Position numbers and translations under genes: made by a program. Below, one piece after another: positions 1 to 9,973 of a DNA stretch of 64,000 nt. The stretch's first letter is position 1, and every line of letters begins with the position of its first letter. The DNA is from Glaciecola sp. (GTDB lineage Bacteria; Pseudomonadota; Gammaproteobacteria; Enterobacterales; Alteromonadaceae): the NCBI GenBank assembly GCA_029246415.1, contig JAQWNF010000029.1:62001-126000 (forward strand). Direction: 5' to 3'. Under the pieces are notes generated by a model, which was not told the origin of the DNA, made no database searches, and saw only the letters and a program-made list of their open reading frames with translations.

Positions 1-15
1 TAGCGACAAAATTGA

Positions 16-1191
<1,176 letters not shown>

Positions 1192-1295
1192 GATTAACTA
1201 CCCAAAATAGTTATCTATCAATATATTTAGTTGTACATATTCAACATAATCTATTAAGTTAATCGTCCAAACAGACAGTTAACAAAGGTACGATT

Positions 1296-1667
1296 ATGTT
1301 GAGTTACATCACCTTAGGAGTTTCAGATTTAGATAAATCAGAAGCTTTCTACAACGAACTACTTGCTCCACTTGGCGCAAAAACTCTCATTAAAATGGAA
1401 CGTATTATTTTTATTGGCAAATCAATGGAAGAGCCAATGATCTCAATTTGTGTTCCCTACAATGGTGATGCTCCTAACCCTGGAAATGGCAACATGTTTG
1501 CGATTGCACCAGGCTCAAAAGAATTAGTTGACCAGTTACATACACAAGCTATCAGCTTAGGCGCAACATGCGATGGTCCTCCAGGACAACGTATCCCAGA
1601 TGTGTTCTATGGTGGCTATTTTAAAGATCCTGATGGCAATAAAGGCGTATTTAACCACTTCGGCTAA
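1296..1667 (+). CDS. VOC-family (glyoxalase/bleomycin-resistance fold) protein
   Basis: Small 123-residue cytoplasmic protein with one vicinal-oxygen-chelate module. The N-terminus (LSYITLGVSDLDKSEAFYNELLAPLG) and the C-terminal GGYFKDPDGNKGVFNHF match the paired beta-alpha-beta-beta-beta halves of this superfamily. Members include glyoxalases, dioxygenases and antibiotic-binding proteins, and the substrate cannot be read from sequence. It resembles the widespread lactoylglutathione-lyase-like single-gene paralogues. AAAGG lies just before the ATG. It stands alone between obgE and a convergent lipoprotein gene, 10 bases from that gene's end. Confidence 0.85.
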   Translation: MLSYITLGVSDLDKSEAFYNELLAPLGAKTLIKMERIIFIGKSMEEPMISICVPYNGDAPNPGNGNMFAIAPGSKELVDQLHTQAISLGATCDGPPGQRIPDVFYGGYFKDPDGNKGVFNHFG

Positions 1668-1677
1668 ATACACCGTT

Positions 1678-2577
1678 CTAGCTTTGGCAAGTGCCTAAAT
1701 CTGCATTTGCTGAAGCCAACACTTCTTCTTTATCTTTCGGGATAACAATAAACCAATTACGTAGATTTTTTACAATCTTATACTCGCAATTTTCATCGGC
1801 GAGTCGCCCACGGATCACTGTGTTTCTGAAATCCTGAGGCAATATAAACGTTTTTGTTTTATTCCCTTCGACATTATATTTTCCCGTTACGTCATGCTTT
1901 ACAATAGTTAAAGCGGTATTGAGTAAACTACTATATATTTGCTCTAGCTCCGCCTGACTGATATCCAGTAAGTGACTATCATTGGTATCAGGCATTGGGC
2001 TATATATGTGAACCATATTTTGATAACGCAAAGGTGATTTTTTCAGATTCGCTTTAGGGGATGTATTAGGAAGTGATGCAACAAGCTTCAAAGACAATCT
2101 ACTCATTTTCGCATTACTAAAAAAGATCGGTTTGATGCTAATCGTATTACTGTCAGCTTTTTGGGCATTAACAAAACTAGTATTTGCCGCAAGTAATGAA
2201 GAAATACTTCGACCAGCCATTTTATCCGTGAGTAATCCAATATTGCGATTAGCCTGCATTTGTTGAGCTGATAGTTTGTCATCACGACCGGAATTAACCA
2301 TGGCAGCGTGCGCACCAATTTGGACTAACATCCCAGCTAAGCCGGCACTACCGTCATACATGATACCGCTGCCACTCATCTCATCTTTTTGAGAATACAA
2401 TCCTCGGGTTTCAACAATATCAACATCTGCTAGCGCCATTGTGAGGGAGGCTTCATCGAGTTGTTGCGTAGGTTGGAGCTTAACGTGTTGTGCATAATCA
2501 TCTCTGTAAGGCGTGCTGCCACACGCCATAAGAAACGACACACACAGAATAAAAAGTGTGATTGTTCGTATTTGCAT
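1678..2577 (-). CDS. Putative lipoprotein, unknown function
   Basis: I do not recognise a family. The product (about 299 residues) begins with a type II signal peptide (MQIRTITLFILCVSFLMACGS) whose lipobox is LMAC. Ser or Gly after the Cys predicts outer-membrane sorting. The mature protein is soluble-looking, with no further membrane segment. An in-frame ATG two codons upstream (2583) is possible, but the GTGGA Shine-Dalgarno is better spaced for the start given. It lies about 40 bases downstream of another lipoprotein gene on the same strand. Both mature proteins start CGSTP, so they probably form a two-gene operon and may act together at the envelope. Confidence 0.75.
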   Translation of the reverse strand: MQIRTITLFILCVSFLMACGSTPYRDDYAQHVKLQPTQQLDEASLTMALADVDIVETRGLYSQKDEMSGSGIMYDGSAGLAGMLVQIGAHAAMVNSGRDDKLSAQQMQANRNIGLLTDKMAGRSISSLLAANTSFVNAQKADSNTISIKPIFFSNAKMSRLSLKLVASLPNTSPKANLKKSPLRYQNMVHIYSPMPDTNDSHLLDISQAELEQIYSSLLNTALTIVKHDVTGKYNVEGNKTKTFILPQDFRNTVIRGRLADENCEYKIVKNLRNWFIVIPKDKEEVLASANADLGTCQS

Positions 2578-2618
2578 AATCATTCCACTGTTAGCATTGA
2601 TTATAATTATAAAGACAA

Positions 2619-3320
2619 CTATAACGATTTTTTGATGGAATCTTTTACATTTTCTAATGCTTGATAATACGCAGTCGTCACACTCGGAAACGTAGGAGGT
2701 TCGTCCCAGTTACCTTGAGGCTGGACTTTTTCATCAATTTTTAAGTATTGGATGTAACCGTTGGTAGTTAAATCAACGGTATACAATGTTCCAGACACAT
2801 AACCTTGAGGATCGCCATTAGGAACATAGTTACTGAAACTTCTATATGCACCGTGTTCGTTTAGCTCAAGCACCACTAACATATCTAAGCCTTTAGACTG
2901 TTTTAAGCTTCTAAAATCACGCTTGGCAAAGCCATTCTCACCATCGAATTTTTTCATTTTATCAATAGGTTTTGCTAAAGTGATTTCTTGTAATGAGACG
3001 TCTAGTGCGCCGTAACCATCAACTACAGCTTGTTTGATAACTAATAACTCATCAGCTGAGATTTCGGATTCTATATGGGTGTCCAAAGAGCTAGTTAATG
3101 CCGATGCAACGCCGTAGCACAACAAGCAACCTGCACCATAGATATTAGTTGTCGCTTGATCTTCTGGAGCGATGTATACAAAACCAATTTTAGTTCCTTG
3201 GTTTTGCACGTTATTTTTTACTAATGGAACAAAACCTTGAGGAGTAGAGCCACAAGCGGCTAACAACACTGAAACAAATACGATTGCGCCAATTTTAAGT
3301 TGTGATGAAATTGATTTCAT
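2619..3320 (-). CDS. Putative lipoprotein, unknown function
   Basis: Product of 233 residues with a clear lipoprotein signal: a hydrophobic run ending in LLAAC followed by GSTPQG. I cannot name the family. The mature part has a Cys pair (GCLLCYG) near residue 64-67, where a short hydrophobic Gly/Ala/Leu stretch follows; this could be a disulfide or a small membrane-contacting loop. The start has a good AAAGGA site. It is the upstream member of a probable two-lipoprotein operon with the gene at 1678-2577. The general size and sequence style resemble periplasm-facing assembly lipoproteins, but that is only an impression. Confidence 0.75.
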   Translation of the reverse strand: MKSISSQLKIGAIVFVSVLLAACGSTPQGFVPLVKNNVQNQGTKIGFVYIAPEDQATTNIYGAGCLLCYGVASALTSSLDTHIESEISADELLVIKQAVVDGYGALDVSLQEITLAKPIDKMKKFDGENGFAKRDFRSLKQSKGLDMLVVLELNEHGAYRSFSNYVPNGDPQGYVSGTLYTVDLTTNGYIQYLKIDEKVQPQGNWDEPPTFPSVTTAYYQALENVKDSIKKSL

Positions 3321-3389
3321 TATGATCCTTTACATGGAGTTTACATTTATACGGTGGGCAGAATACCCAAATCACTAGCAAAATTCAAT

Positions 3390-3851
3390 TTAAATCCACC
3401 GTCGGGATTTTTTACAATATTCAGAAAATACTATGGGAAACAGTGCATTAAGAGAACGTTCTTCTGGGATAATCTGAAATCGAGTCATGTACAAAATAAA
3501 GACCGCAGCAACAAAAGGAAAAATAATACTTTGTAGCGCGAAGCCCGAAGCAATAATCAGAAATACAAATCCCAAGTACATGGGGTTTCGTGAAATACGC
3601 ATCACGCCAGTCGTTAACAACTGACTACTGAGCTCAGGTTGAAATGGGTTTACTGTTGTCTTGTGTCGTCGAAATACCCATACGGCGAGCATAATAATGG
3701 TAAGCCCTATGGTCAAAAATATGCCAGCCATAAGAATACTTACCCACCAAGATAATCCAATTGGCGGTAAATATACCTGCGCAGAGGCCATGCCCGTAAT
3801 ACAAATCAAGAGGATAGCGACAGGTGGGATCTTTAATTCTAAAAATGACAT
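3390..3851 (-). CDS. Isoprenylcysteine carboxylmethyltransferase-family membrane methyltransferase
   Basis: Integral membrane protein of about 153 residues with four hydrophobic segments and the ICMT/PEMT-type C-terminal signature: RxSRNPMYLGF followed by an EE..L...F...Y.....RW ending, which binds S-adenosylmethionine. Bacterial members methylate lipids or small hydrophobic substrates, and the true substrate is unknown. I chose the ATG of MSFLELKIPP because family members typically begin just before L-E-L-K-I-P-P. A TTG ten codons upstream (3881) also extends the frame, and neither has a strong ribosome-binding site. It is divergent from folA and upstream of the lipoprotein pair. Confidence 0.82.
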   Translation of the reverse strand: MSFLELKIPPVAILLICITGMASAQVYLPPIGLSWWVSILMAGIFLTIGLTIIMLAVWVFRRHKTTVNPFQPELSSQLLTTGVMRISRNPMYLGFVFLIIASGFALQSIIFPFVAAVFILYMTRFQIIPEERSLNALFPIVFSEYCKKSRRWI

Positions 3852-3938
3852 TAACGATAAGTACTTTTGTATTGTTTTCAATTCGCTGTAAAATACAGTT
3901 AAGCAAACGTTTTAGCAAATTGCAAAGGTGGTTTAGGT

Positions 3939-4430
3939 ATGTCTCATTTATCCATGATTGTCGCCATGGCTCACAATCGAATTATTGGCGCAGATAACGA
4001 TATGCCGTGGCATTTACCGGCGGATCTACAACATTTTAGACGAACGACTATGGGTAAGCCTGTCGTCATGGGGCGCAAGACTTACGAGTCGATAGGCAAG
4101 GCCTTACCGGGACGACATAATATTGTTATTACTACCAATACTGATTATACATTAGCCGATGCTTCAGTAGTTTACAGTGTGGACGAAGCATTGTCGCTGT
4201 GTGCTCAAGAAGATGAAGTTATGATTATTGGCGGTGGCAGTATCTACGCATTATTGATTGAACATACTGATACATTGCACCTGACTTTTATCGATAAAGA
4301 CGTCTCCGGTGATACGCAATTTCCAGATTGGACCGCCTATGGTGAATGGCAAGAAATCAGTCGAGAAGCGCATCAATCCGATGATAAAAATCCACATGAC
4401 TATGAATTTGTAACCTTAATACGTCGTTAG
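3939..4430 (+). CDS. folA: Dihydrofolate reductase
   Basis: NADPH-dependent reduction of dihydrofolate to tetrahydrofolate, the trimethoprim target. The 163-residue product is of normal length. It contains the substrate-binding NDMPWHLPADLQHF segment, with the catalytic Asp at about residue 29 (E. coli Asp27 equivalent). The cofactor motif is GKPVVMGRKTYESIG and the second cofactor loop is MIIGGGSIY. AGGTGG-like sequence precedes the ATG. Its last four bases overlap the 3' end of the convergent membrane-protein gene. In relatives obgE and folA tend to lie close together; here about 2.7 kb with four genes separates them. Confidence 0.98.
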   Translation: MSHLSMIVAMAHNRIIGADNDMPWHLPADLQHFRRTTMGKPVVMGRKTYESIGKALPGRHNIVITTNTDYTLADASVVYSVDEALSLCAQEDEVMIIGGGSIYALLIEHTDTLHLTFIDKDVSGDTQFPDWTAYGEWQEISREAHQSDDKNPHDYEFVTLIRR

Positions 4431-4957
4431 GTTTTGTTTGTAGACGTTTTAGTTTGCTTATACAGACTATAAGTATAGATATACCCATATACGCCACTGA
4501 AAAATATGGATGGCCCTACGGTTAACCACAAATTAGGGGTCATATTAAGCACGTTGACAGTGATGACAATACCGCCTTGTAAACTCATCGGCACCAACGG
4601 CGCAAATAGTGCACCACTGAGACGCTGTGTTTTTAGATAGCCAGCAGAGCGGTCAAGGAGTTGATTGAAGCTTTGCTTAAATTGTTTAGCGTAAGGCGTG
4701 TTGTGATAGGGCATACATAACAAAGGCGTAACGAACGCAAAGGAAACACAGCGATGTCCAAATTGTTTGTAACTCCACTCAGTTAGGATCGTAAAGCCCA
4801 ATGTAATGGCTGCGCTCGTAATTCCTTGCGTCAATGCAATATCCAGTAACGCTGCATCATTTTGTGCCACAGTATGATTAGCAAAATATGCCCAAACCCC
4901 ATAAAAACAAAACGCAATCGTCGCTGATAATAATAACCTCATTGTCGCTGGCATCAT
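4427..4957 (-). CDS. Hypothetical membrane protein
   Basis: Product of 176 residues with about four predicted membrane segments: near residues 7-25, 40-60, 115-138 and 145-165. A charged middle loop carries HNTPYAKQFKQSFNQLLDRS. I do not recognise a family. The start has GGAG five bases upstream, and a second ATG follows immediately. It runs convergently into folA with a 4-base overlap and lies just downstream, on the same strand, of an AEC carrier gene (27-base gap), so co-transcription with that carrier is plausible. Confidence 0.65.
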   Translation of the reverse strand: MMPATMRLLLSATIAFCFYGVWAYFANHTVAQNDAALLDIALTQGITSAAITLGFTILTEWSYKQFGHRCVSFAFVTPLLCMPYHNTPYAKQFKQSFNQLLDRSAGYLKTQRLSGALFAPLVPMSLQGGIVITVNVLNMTPNLWLTVGPSIFFSGVYGYIYTYSLYKQTKTSTNKT

Positions 4958-4983
4958 TTTATCTCCACTATTTCATGTAACAA

Positions 4984-5940
4984 TTAGTTGATTGTAGCTG
5001 GTGCGATGATCCCGTACTGAATTAAGACAATCAACCCTGCCATCATAATTGGTATTGCCACCACTGTAGTGGAAACGACGATATTGGCGGCTAAGACTGG
5101 ATTAGAGTTGGTTTTCTTTGCCATTATGTAACTAGCTGCAGCAGTAGGTGATGCACTCATTAAAAACGCAATACCCATTTCAATTTGATTTAAACCAATA
5201 TAATACCCTATGGATAAAATGACCGCTGGGTAGAGCAAGCATTTGGCGACATTGGTGATGATCATTGAGCCTATCGCTGCTTTCATTGCAAAGAACTGCA
5301 ACGAGGCACCAGTGCACAACAAGGCCAATGGTAATGTAAGCTGGGCAAAGTACGCCAAACTTATCTGTGCAACCCCGGGTAAACGTATAGAAAAATACGA
5401 AGCGGTTAGGGCTAGTATAATTGCGATGATGATGGGGTTTTTGATTAACCCCATAATATTGTCGCGAACAGAGTGTTGCTTGTCAGAATAAAAATTCAAT
5501 AACAGTACTGCCAATAAATTATAAATGAGTGTCGTACAAGCCATAAAGACGGATGCGGTGGCAAAAAACTCAGGATAAGCATTGGCACTCAATGCTAGTC
5601 CAACAATTCCAATATTCGATCTGTATGCCCCTTGAATAACGACGCCGCGGTCTGTGCGCTGGGGGACGATAAAATGGGCAATACCCATAAATAACAATAC
5701 AAATACAATAGTCCCAATAACACTCGCAGCTATCAGATTTGGGTTGGCTGCTGTTGCAAAATCAGCGGTGTAGATAGCGTTGAATAGTAACGCAGGTAAG
5801 GAAACATTATAAATTAGCTTAGAGCCGCCTTCTACAAACTCATCACTCATCAATCCCACTCGTTTAAACACGACACCTGCAATGATTAGACACATGACAG
5901 GGGCGACGACGAGCAAAGCTGTCATTAAAGCAGAAGACAT
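4984..5940 (-). CDS. AEC-family (auxin efflux carrier-type) transporter
   Basis: Inner-membrane secondary carrier of the bile/arsenite/riboflavin-transporter fold, about 318 residues and ten hydrophobic helices. N-terminal ALLVVAPVMCLIIAGVVFKRVGLMSDEFVEGGSKLIYNV-type sequence and a C-terminal half with MSASPTAAASYIMAKK, where the broken helices of the fold lie, support the family. Bacterial AEC proteins export or import small organic acids such as malate or malonate; the substrate here is unknown. The reading frame extends 22 codons further upstream, but the ATG given has AGGA at suitable distance and begins directly before the first helix. Confidence 0.88.
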   Translation of the reverse strand: MSSALMTALLVVAPVMCLIIAGVVFKRVGLMSDEFVEGGSKLIYNVSLPALLFNAIYTADFATAANPNLIAASVIGTIVFVLLFMGIAHFIVPQRTDRGVVIQGAYRSNIGIVGLALSANAYPEFFATASVFMACTTLIYNLLAVLLLNFYSDKQHSVRDNIMGLIKNPIIIAIILALTASYFSIRLPGVAQISLAYFAQLTLPLALLCTGASLQFFAMKAAIGSMIITNVAKCLLYPAVILSIGYYIGLNQIEMGIAFLMSASPTAAASYIMAKKTNSNPVLAANIVVSTTVVAIPIMMAGLIVLIQYGIIAPATIN

Positions 5941-6216
5941 TCCAGTATTTCCTATATGTTTGATGAACTTAAGATTATACGCTTTATTGACATGGTGTTC
6001 ATACAAATTAAATTCCGTAGGATTTTTAAGACCTATTAACAGGTCATGAAAATCATAAGGTTAAAAAATGCTTGTATGCCAATATTCACAAAACAAAATA
6101 GGTTTTTCACGTATTCGCATTTGCAATAAGCAAAACTAATTTTTACAAATTAATAACAATGTTTAGACTTTTAAACATAATTTGATAAATTGATATTTCC
6201 ACAAGGGAGAATCGCA

Positions 6217-6777
6217 ATGACTGAACAAGCTCACTTTACGCGAATGCAAGATGGCACTTTAGAAGAGTGGCAAATAATAGGTGCCGCTCATTATGAACAC
6301 TTTAAGCACACTGCAGATACGTTTATTAAATTACTCAAAGACTTAGAGCAACATACACTGGGCTTTGCGTGTGACCAGTTACAACATGCACTAATGGCTG
6401 GGACCTTAGCAAGACGCGCAGGCGCAAGTGATGAACATATTGTGATTGCACTATGCCATGATATAGGCAAAGCCATCAACGTCCCTAATCATGGTGCAAT
6501 TGCCGCAGAAATGATGAAACCCTATATATCCGAGGATAGTTATCATGTGGTGTACCATCACCAAGCTTTTCAAGGAGAATATTATTATCATTATTTAGGT
6601 GCCCCGACAGATTTACGTTTGCAATTTAAAGATGAAAGTTGGTACACACTAGCTTGTCAGTTAGTCGATGAGTGGGATGCTCCTGCATTTGATCCTGATT
6701 TTGCAGTAGATACACTGGATAGTTTTATTCCTCTGATGCGCAAAATTTTTCATGATAAACCAATGGCGTTGGGTTAA
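6217..6777 (+). CDS. HD-domain protein, possible PhnZ/MIOX-like diiron oxygenase
   Basis: Cytoplasmic HD-domain protein of 186 residues. Candidate metal ligands are His57 (in QHALMAG), His81-Asp82 (CHDIGK), His92 (NHGAIAAE), His114/His115 (VVYHHQ) and Asp154 (DEWDAP). This H...HD...H...H...D spacing is shared by dinuclear HD hydrolases and by the mixed-valence diiron oxygenases PhnZ and myo-inositol oxygenase. The short single-domain build and the QHAL..G.LARRAGA segment look more like the PhnZ group than nucleotidases. No phosphonate genes are adjacent, so the substrate is open. The ATG given follows GGGAG; the frame is open nine codons further upstream without a better site. Confidence 0.8.
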   Translation: MTEQAHFTRMQDGTLEEWQIIGAAHYEHFKHTADTFIKLLKDLEQHTLGFACDQLQHALMAGTLARRAGASDEHIVIALCHDIGKAINVPNHGAIAAEMMKPYISEDSYHVVYHHQAFQGEYYYHYLGAPTDLRLQFKDESWYTLACQLVDEWDAPAFDPDFAVDTLDSFIPLMRKIFHDKPMALG

Positions 6778-6875
6778 GCGTCTAGGTTGAGCACCGTCTT
6801 TAACACATAATTAACGATAATCAATGTCAAAATATGGTACCCTGCACGCGAATTTTTTATGGGTGTCATATAGTT

Positions 6876-8450
6876 ATGTTTAAATTTGATTTTGCAGGTG
6901 CATTTTCTAATAACAACGTCAAAAACGACGTATTATCAGGAATCACTGTTGCTTTGGCCTTAGTGCCTGAAGCAGTTGCTTTTGCCTTTGTTGCAGGTGT
7001 AGAGCCAATGGTAGGCTTGTATGCCGCCTTTATGATGGGATTAATCACATCTGCGATTGGTGGTCGTCCGGGTATGATTTCAGGGGCAACTGGCGCGATG
7101 GCTGTTGTGATGGTCGCGTTAGTGGCTCAACATGGTGTGCAATATTTATTTGCTGCCGTGGTCGTTGCGGGTGTATTGCAGATCCTCGCAGGGGTATTTA
7201 AACTCGGCAAGTTTATCCGACTAGTCCCGTATCCAGTGATGTTAGGCTTTGTAAATGGTTTAGCCATCGTGATATTTCTAGCGCAGCTTGGTCAATTTAA
7301 AGTCTTTGATGCCAGTGGCCTACAAACGTGGATGAGCGGTGAAATGCTTTATATCATGCTCGGTTTAACGGCGTTGACGATGGCCATCATCGTGCTGTTA
7401 CCTAAAATCACGACAGCGATTCCATCATCATTAGCAGCTATTATTACCGTTACATTGATCGTACACGGTTTAGATGTAGAAGCTCGCACCGTTATTGATT
7501 TTGTTCGCGATATGTTACCTGAAGCGGAAAAAGCAACTGCAACCTTAGCAGGGGAATTACCTAGCTTTGCTATCCCTATGGTGCCATTTAGCTTAGAAAC
7601 ATTATATATCGTACTCCCTACTGCAATTATATTGTGCTTAGTCGGTTTGATTGAATCACTACTGACCTTGACGCTGATTGATGAAATGACGTCTACACGT
7701 GGTCGTGGTAACAAAGAATGTATCGGTCAAGGTGTAGCAAATACCGTTAACGGTTTCTTTGGTGGTATGGGCGGTTGTGCAATGATCGGCCAGTCGATGA
7801 TCAATATCAACTCAGGTGGTCGTGGTCGTTTATCAGGTATTACTGCTGCGCTAGTGTTACTTGGTTTTATCTTATTTGCGTCACAATTAATTGAAATGAT
7901 CCCACTGGCGGCCCTAGTCGGCGTAATGTTCATGGTTGTCATTGGTACTTTTGAATGGGCATCATTTAAAATCATCCGTGGTGTCAACAAAGAGGACGCA
8001 TTTGTCTTGTTCTTAGTGACATTTGTGACGGTTATTGCTGATTTAGCAATTGCAGTTGTTGTCGGTGTAATTGTTTCTGCATTGGTGTTTGCGTGGAAAC
8101 ATGCAACGCATATCGGTGCCAAAACTCACACTGATAAAGATGACTGGAAAGTATATGAATTAGATGGGCCTTTATTCTTTGGTTCAGTGTCCTATTTCAA
8201 AGAAATTTTTGATCCAGAAAACGATCCAACCGATGTCGTTATTGATTTTAACGAATCGCGTATTTGGGATTCATCAGGGATTGATGCACTTGATACCTTA
8301 GCTGATAAATATGAAGTGGCTGGTAAAAAACTGCATATCCGTCATATTTCACCTGAGTGTCGAACATTACTGCGGAAAGCGTCGCGTTTTGTTGAGATTA
8401 ATGTCAACGAAGATCCACGTTATTATGTGGCCAGTGACGAACTAGGTTAA
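6876..8450 (+). CDS. SulP-family inorganic anion transporter with STAS domain
   Basis: Secondary anion transporter of the SLC26/SulP family, about 524 residues. Roughly 12-14 membrane helices occupy residues 1-425, including the signature region [28 protein letters not shown] and [18 protein letters not shown] cytoplasmic STAS domain follows at about 440-524 ([21 protein letters not shown]). Marine relatives are often sodium-dependent bicarbonate transporters (BicA group), others carry sulfate or dicarboxylates, and the sequence alone does not decide. The ATG given starts just before the first helix; an alternative start 14 codons upstream adds an unlikely leader. A symmetric terminator follows at 8470-8501. 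Confidence 0.93.
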   Translation: MFKFDFAGAFSNNNVKNDVLSGITVALALVPEAVAFAFVAGVEPMVGLYAAFMMGLITSAIGGRPGMISGATGAMAVVMVALVAQHGVQYLFAAVVVAGVLQILAGVFKLGKFIRLVPYPVMLGFVNGLAIVIFLAQLGQFKVFDASGLQTWMSGEMLYIMLGLTALTMAIIVLLPKITTAIPSSLAAIITVTLIVHGLDVEARTVIDFVRDMLPEAEKATATLAGELPSFAIPMVPFSLETLYIVLPTAIILCLVGLIESLLTLTLIDEMTSTRGRGNKECIGQGVANTVNGFFGGMGGCAMIGQSMININSGGRGRLSGITAALVLLGFILFASQLIEMIPLAALVGVMFMVVIGTFEWASFKIIRGVNKEDAFVLFLVTFVTVIADLAIAVVVGVIVSALVFAWKHATHIGAKTHTDKDDWKVYELDGPLFFGSVSYFKEIFDPENDPTDVVIDFNESRIWDSSGIDALDTLADKYEVAGKKLHIRHISPECRTLLRKASRFVEINVNEDPRYYVASDELG

Positions 8451-8469
8451 ACCTAGTAAATGTTAAATG

Positions 8470-8501
8470 GAATGGCGACTCAATTATTTTAGTCGCCATT
8501 C
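8470..8501. terminator. Bidirectional hairpin between convergent genes
   Basis: Perfect 11-bp inverted repeat (GAATGGCGACT / AGTCGCCATTC) with a 10-base AT-rich loop. It sits between the SulP gene end (8450) and the convergent HAAS gene end (8518). There is no long T tract on either side, so termination strength is uncertain. Confidence 0.6.
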
Positions 8502-8517
8502 TGCTAACCTAATGCAA

Positions 8518-9453
8518 TTATAGTTTGCGCCATTGACGCACTAGCCCCAGCGTAATAATACTCAAAATGAACACGCCTACTAGCCAGCCATGGTTAAATA
8601 TTTGAGTGATAATCGGAATCAGCCCCTCGGCTTGAGGATTAGTCACAATAACTAATGCTGGCGATTGCCACAACGTCAACATCACCGCAATATACACCAA
8701 ATACTCAGCAATATAGACGCTCATTGAACGTTTAGTCCAATAGGTTTGTGTTAAGCGATACAAAGCTGCAATGAGTGAGAATGCGACGATACAGGACAAG
8801 ATCCAGCGCCATTGTTCCATATCTGGAGCAATACCTATGACAAGGCTTTGATAGGTCTCTTCATTCATCCATAAAGGCGTCCACAACAATAACAAGCCAA
8901 ACACGCCCGTTGCCACATCAGATGCTGAATCCGATGTAGATATAGGTTGCGCGGTCACCGCTGGCAAACTTGCTGGTGACCAGCTAGGGGAGCGCCATTG
9001 TGCCAAATAACCACCGCGACCTAATAAATAAAATACTGCAGTAATCACAATCACCACTATACCGATATTATCGATAAAACTACCTAACGCCACCCACAAA
9101 AAGGCAAAGCCATTGACACTTTGTTCACTTACCAAATAGCGACCAGCGGTGAGTATCGCATATGCAAATAAGAACAAAGCGCCTTTACTTAATACCGTTT
9201 TATATAGCGGCATATCTTCACTGGCAATCAGTGGGTACTGAGGCGCAAATGATTGTGCAACTTGCTTTGGATGACCTTGACGGTATAAAACTTCACTAAT
9301 CTGGTGCTCGCTGACAACTTCATCCGGATGCGTCGCTAGTGCATCTATTTCATCCATAATATTGGCACGCAGCTCACGAGCTATTTCGTGTTGTTGTGTT
9401 TTTGGTAAGTAACGTGCTACTTCTTGAATATAACGCTCAACTAAGTCAGTCAT
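8518..9453 (-). CDS. HAAS-domain integral membrane protein
   Basis: About 311 residues. The N-terminal cytoplasmic HAAS signalling domain (residues 1-80: MTDLVERYIQEVARYLP, ARELRANIMDEIDAL, GHPKQVAQSF) is followed by about six to seven membrane helices. HAAS proteins are characteristically encoded directly after a PadR regulator and are thought to link it to membrane or envelope adaptation. That is exactly the arrangement here: the PadR stop codon overlaps this start (TAATG), with GGAGG ahead of the ATG. The frame is open 46 codons further into padR, but that part is a shadow. What it senses or changes is not known. Confidence 0.82.
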   Translation of the reverse strand: MTDLVERYIQEVARYLPKTQQHEIARELRANIMDEIDALATHPDEVVSEHQISEVLYRQGHPKQVAQSFAPQYPLIASEDMPLYKTVLSKGALFLFAYAILTAGRYLVSEQSVNGFAFLWVALGSFIDNIGIVVIVITAVFYLLGRGGYLAQWRSPSWSPASLPAVTAQPISTSDSASDVATGVFGLLLLWTPLWMNEETYQSLVIGIAPDMEQWRWILSCIVAFSLIAALYRLTQTYWTKRSMSVYIAEYLVYIAVMLTLWQSPALVIVTNPQAEGLIPIITQIFNHGWLVGVFILSIITLGLVRQWRKL

Positions 9454-9791
9454 TAGGAATCCTCCATGTTTAATAGGTGTAATAAGCTGTTGTTTAAATG
9501 CTGCCAATCTGCGGTCAGTTGCGCTAATACTTCTGTACCTGTCGCAGAAATCGAGTAATAACGTCGCTCTCGGCTGTCTGTTTTTTTCCACTCACTGTCT
9601 AATAGCTCTTGATCTGCCAATCGGCGGATCAATGGATATAAAGTTCCTTCATCGATATCGATGCCCGCTTCGTTGAGATGTTGACGCAGTGAGTATCCAT
9701 ATTGTGGCGTTTTACACGCCCCTAATACCGCTAAAATCAATACACCTCGACGCAGTTCTAAGCGTAATTTGTGCTGCCTATCTACCGTCAT
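9453..9791 (-). CDS. PadR-family transcriptional regulator
   Basis: Winged-helix repressor of 112 residues in the short PadR-s2 class. It has the typical N-terminus LRRGVLILAVLGACKTPQYGYSLRQHL and the wing-region motif GIDIDEGTLYPLIRRLADQELLDSEW, followed by the RRYYSISATGTEVL strands and a short dimerisation helix. It overlaps the downstream HAAS membrane gene by one base, so the two are translationally coupled. A large symmetric element (9845-9886) 54 bases upstream of the start is very likely its own operator, giving negative autoregulation. PadR members respond to phenolics, antibiotics or cell-envelope signals; the ligand here is unknown. Confidence 0.93.
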   Translation of the reverse strand: MTVDRQHKLRLELRRGVLILAVLGACKTPQYGYSLRQHLNEAGIDIDEGTLYPLIRRLADQELLDSEWKKTDSRERRYYSISATGTEVLAQLTADWQHLNNSLLHLLNMEDS

Positions 9792-9830
9792 GTGCGCCTC
9801 TTTGTTCAGGTTGAATCAAGATTAAGTTAT

Positions 9831-9886
9831 TACTGTTTGCCGCATACTGTATGTTACACAGTAGGTATACTATGTGACATACAGTA
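9831..9886. promoter_or_regulatory. Putative PadR operator (nested inverted repeats)
   Basis: A 19-bp arm TACTGTATGTTACACAGTA (9845-9863), a 4-base spacer and TACTATGTGACATACAGTA (9868-9886) form an inverted repeat with two mismatches. Each arm is itself close to a palindrome of the form TACTGT-N7-ACAGTA. A further TACTGT lies at 9831-9836. It sits between padR and the divergent DUF1800 gene, so it could control both. Confidence 0.7.
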
Positions 9887-9973
9887 ATATGTCAAATTAT
9901 TTTTTATGAATAATGCGAGGGGAGCGACTGTCTTCTATACTCATAGTTATATTTTCATTAGTTTTATTTCGAG

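Noticed and set aside
1194-1213. TAACTA/TAGTTA repeat after obgE, considered as a terminator
   Set aside because: Six AT-rich base pairs without a T run; expected by chance in AT-rich spacer.
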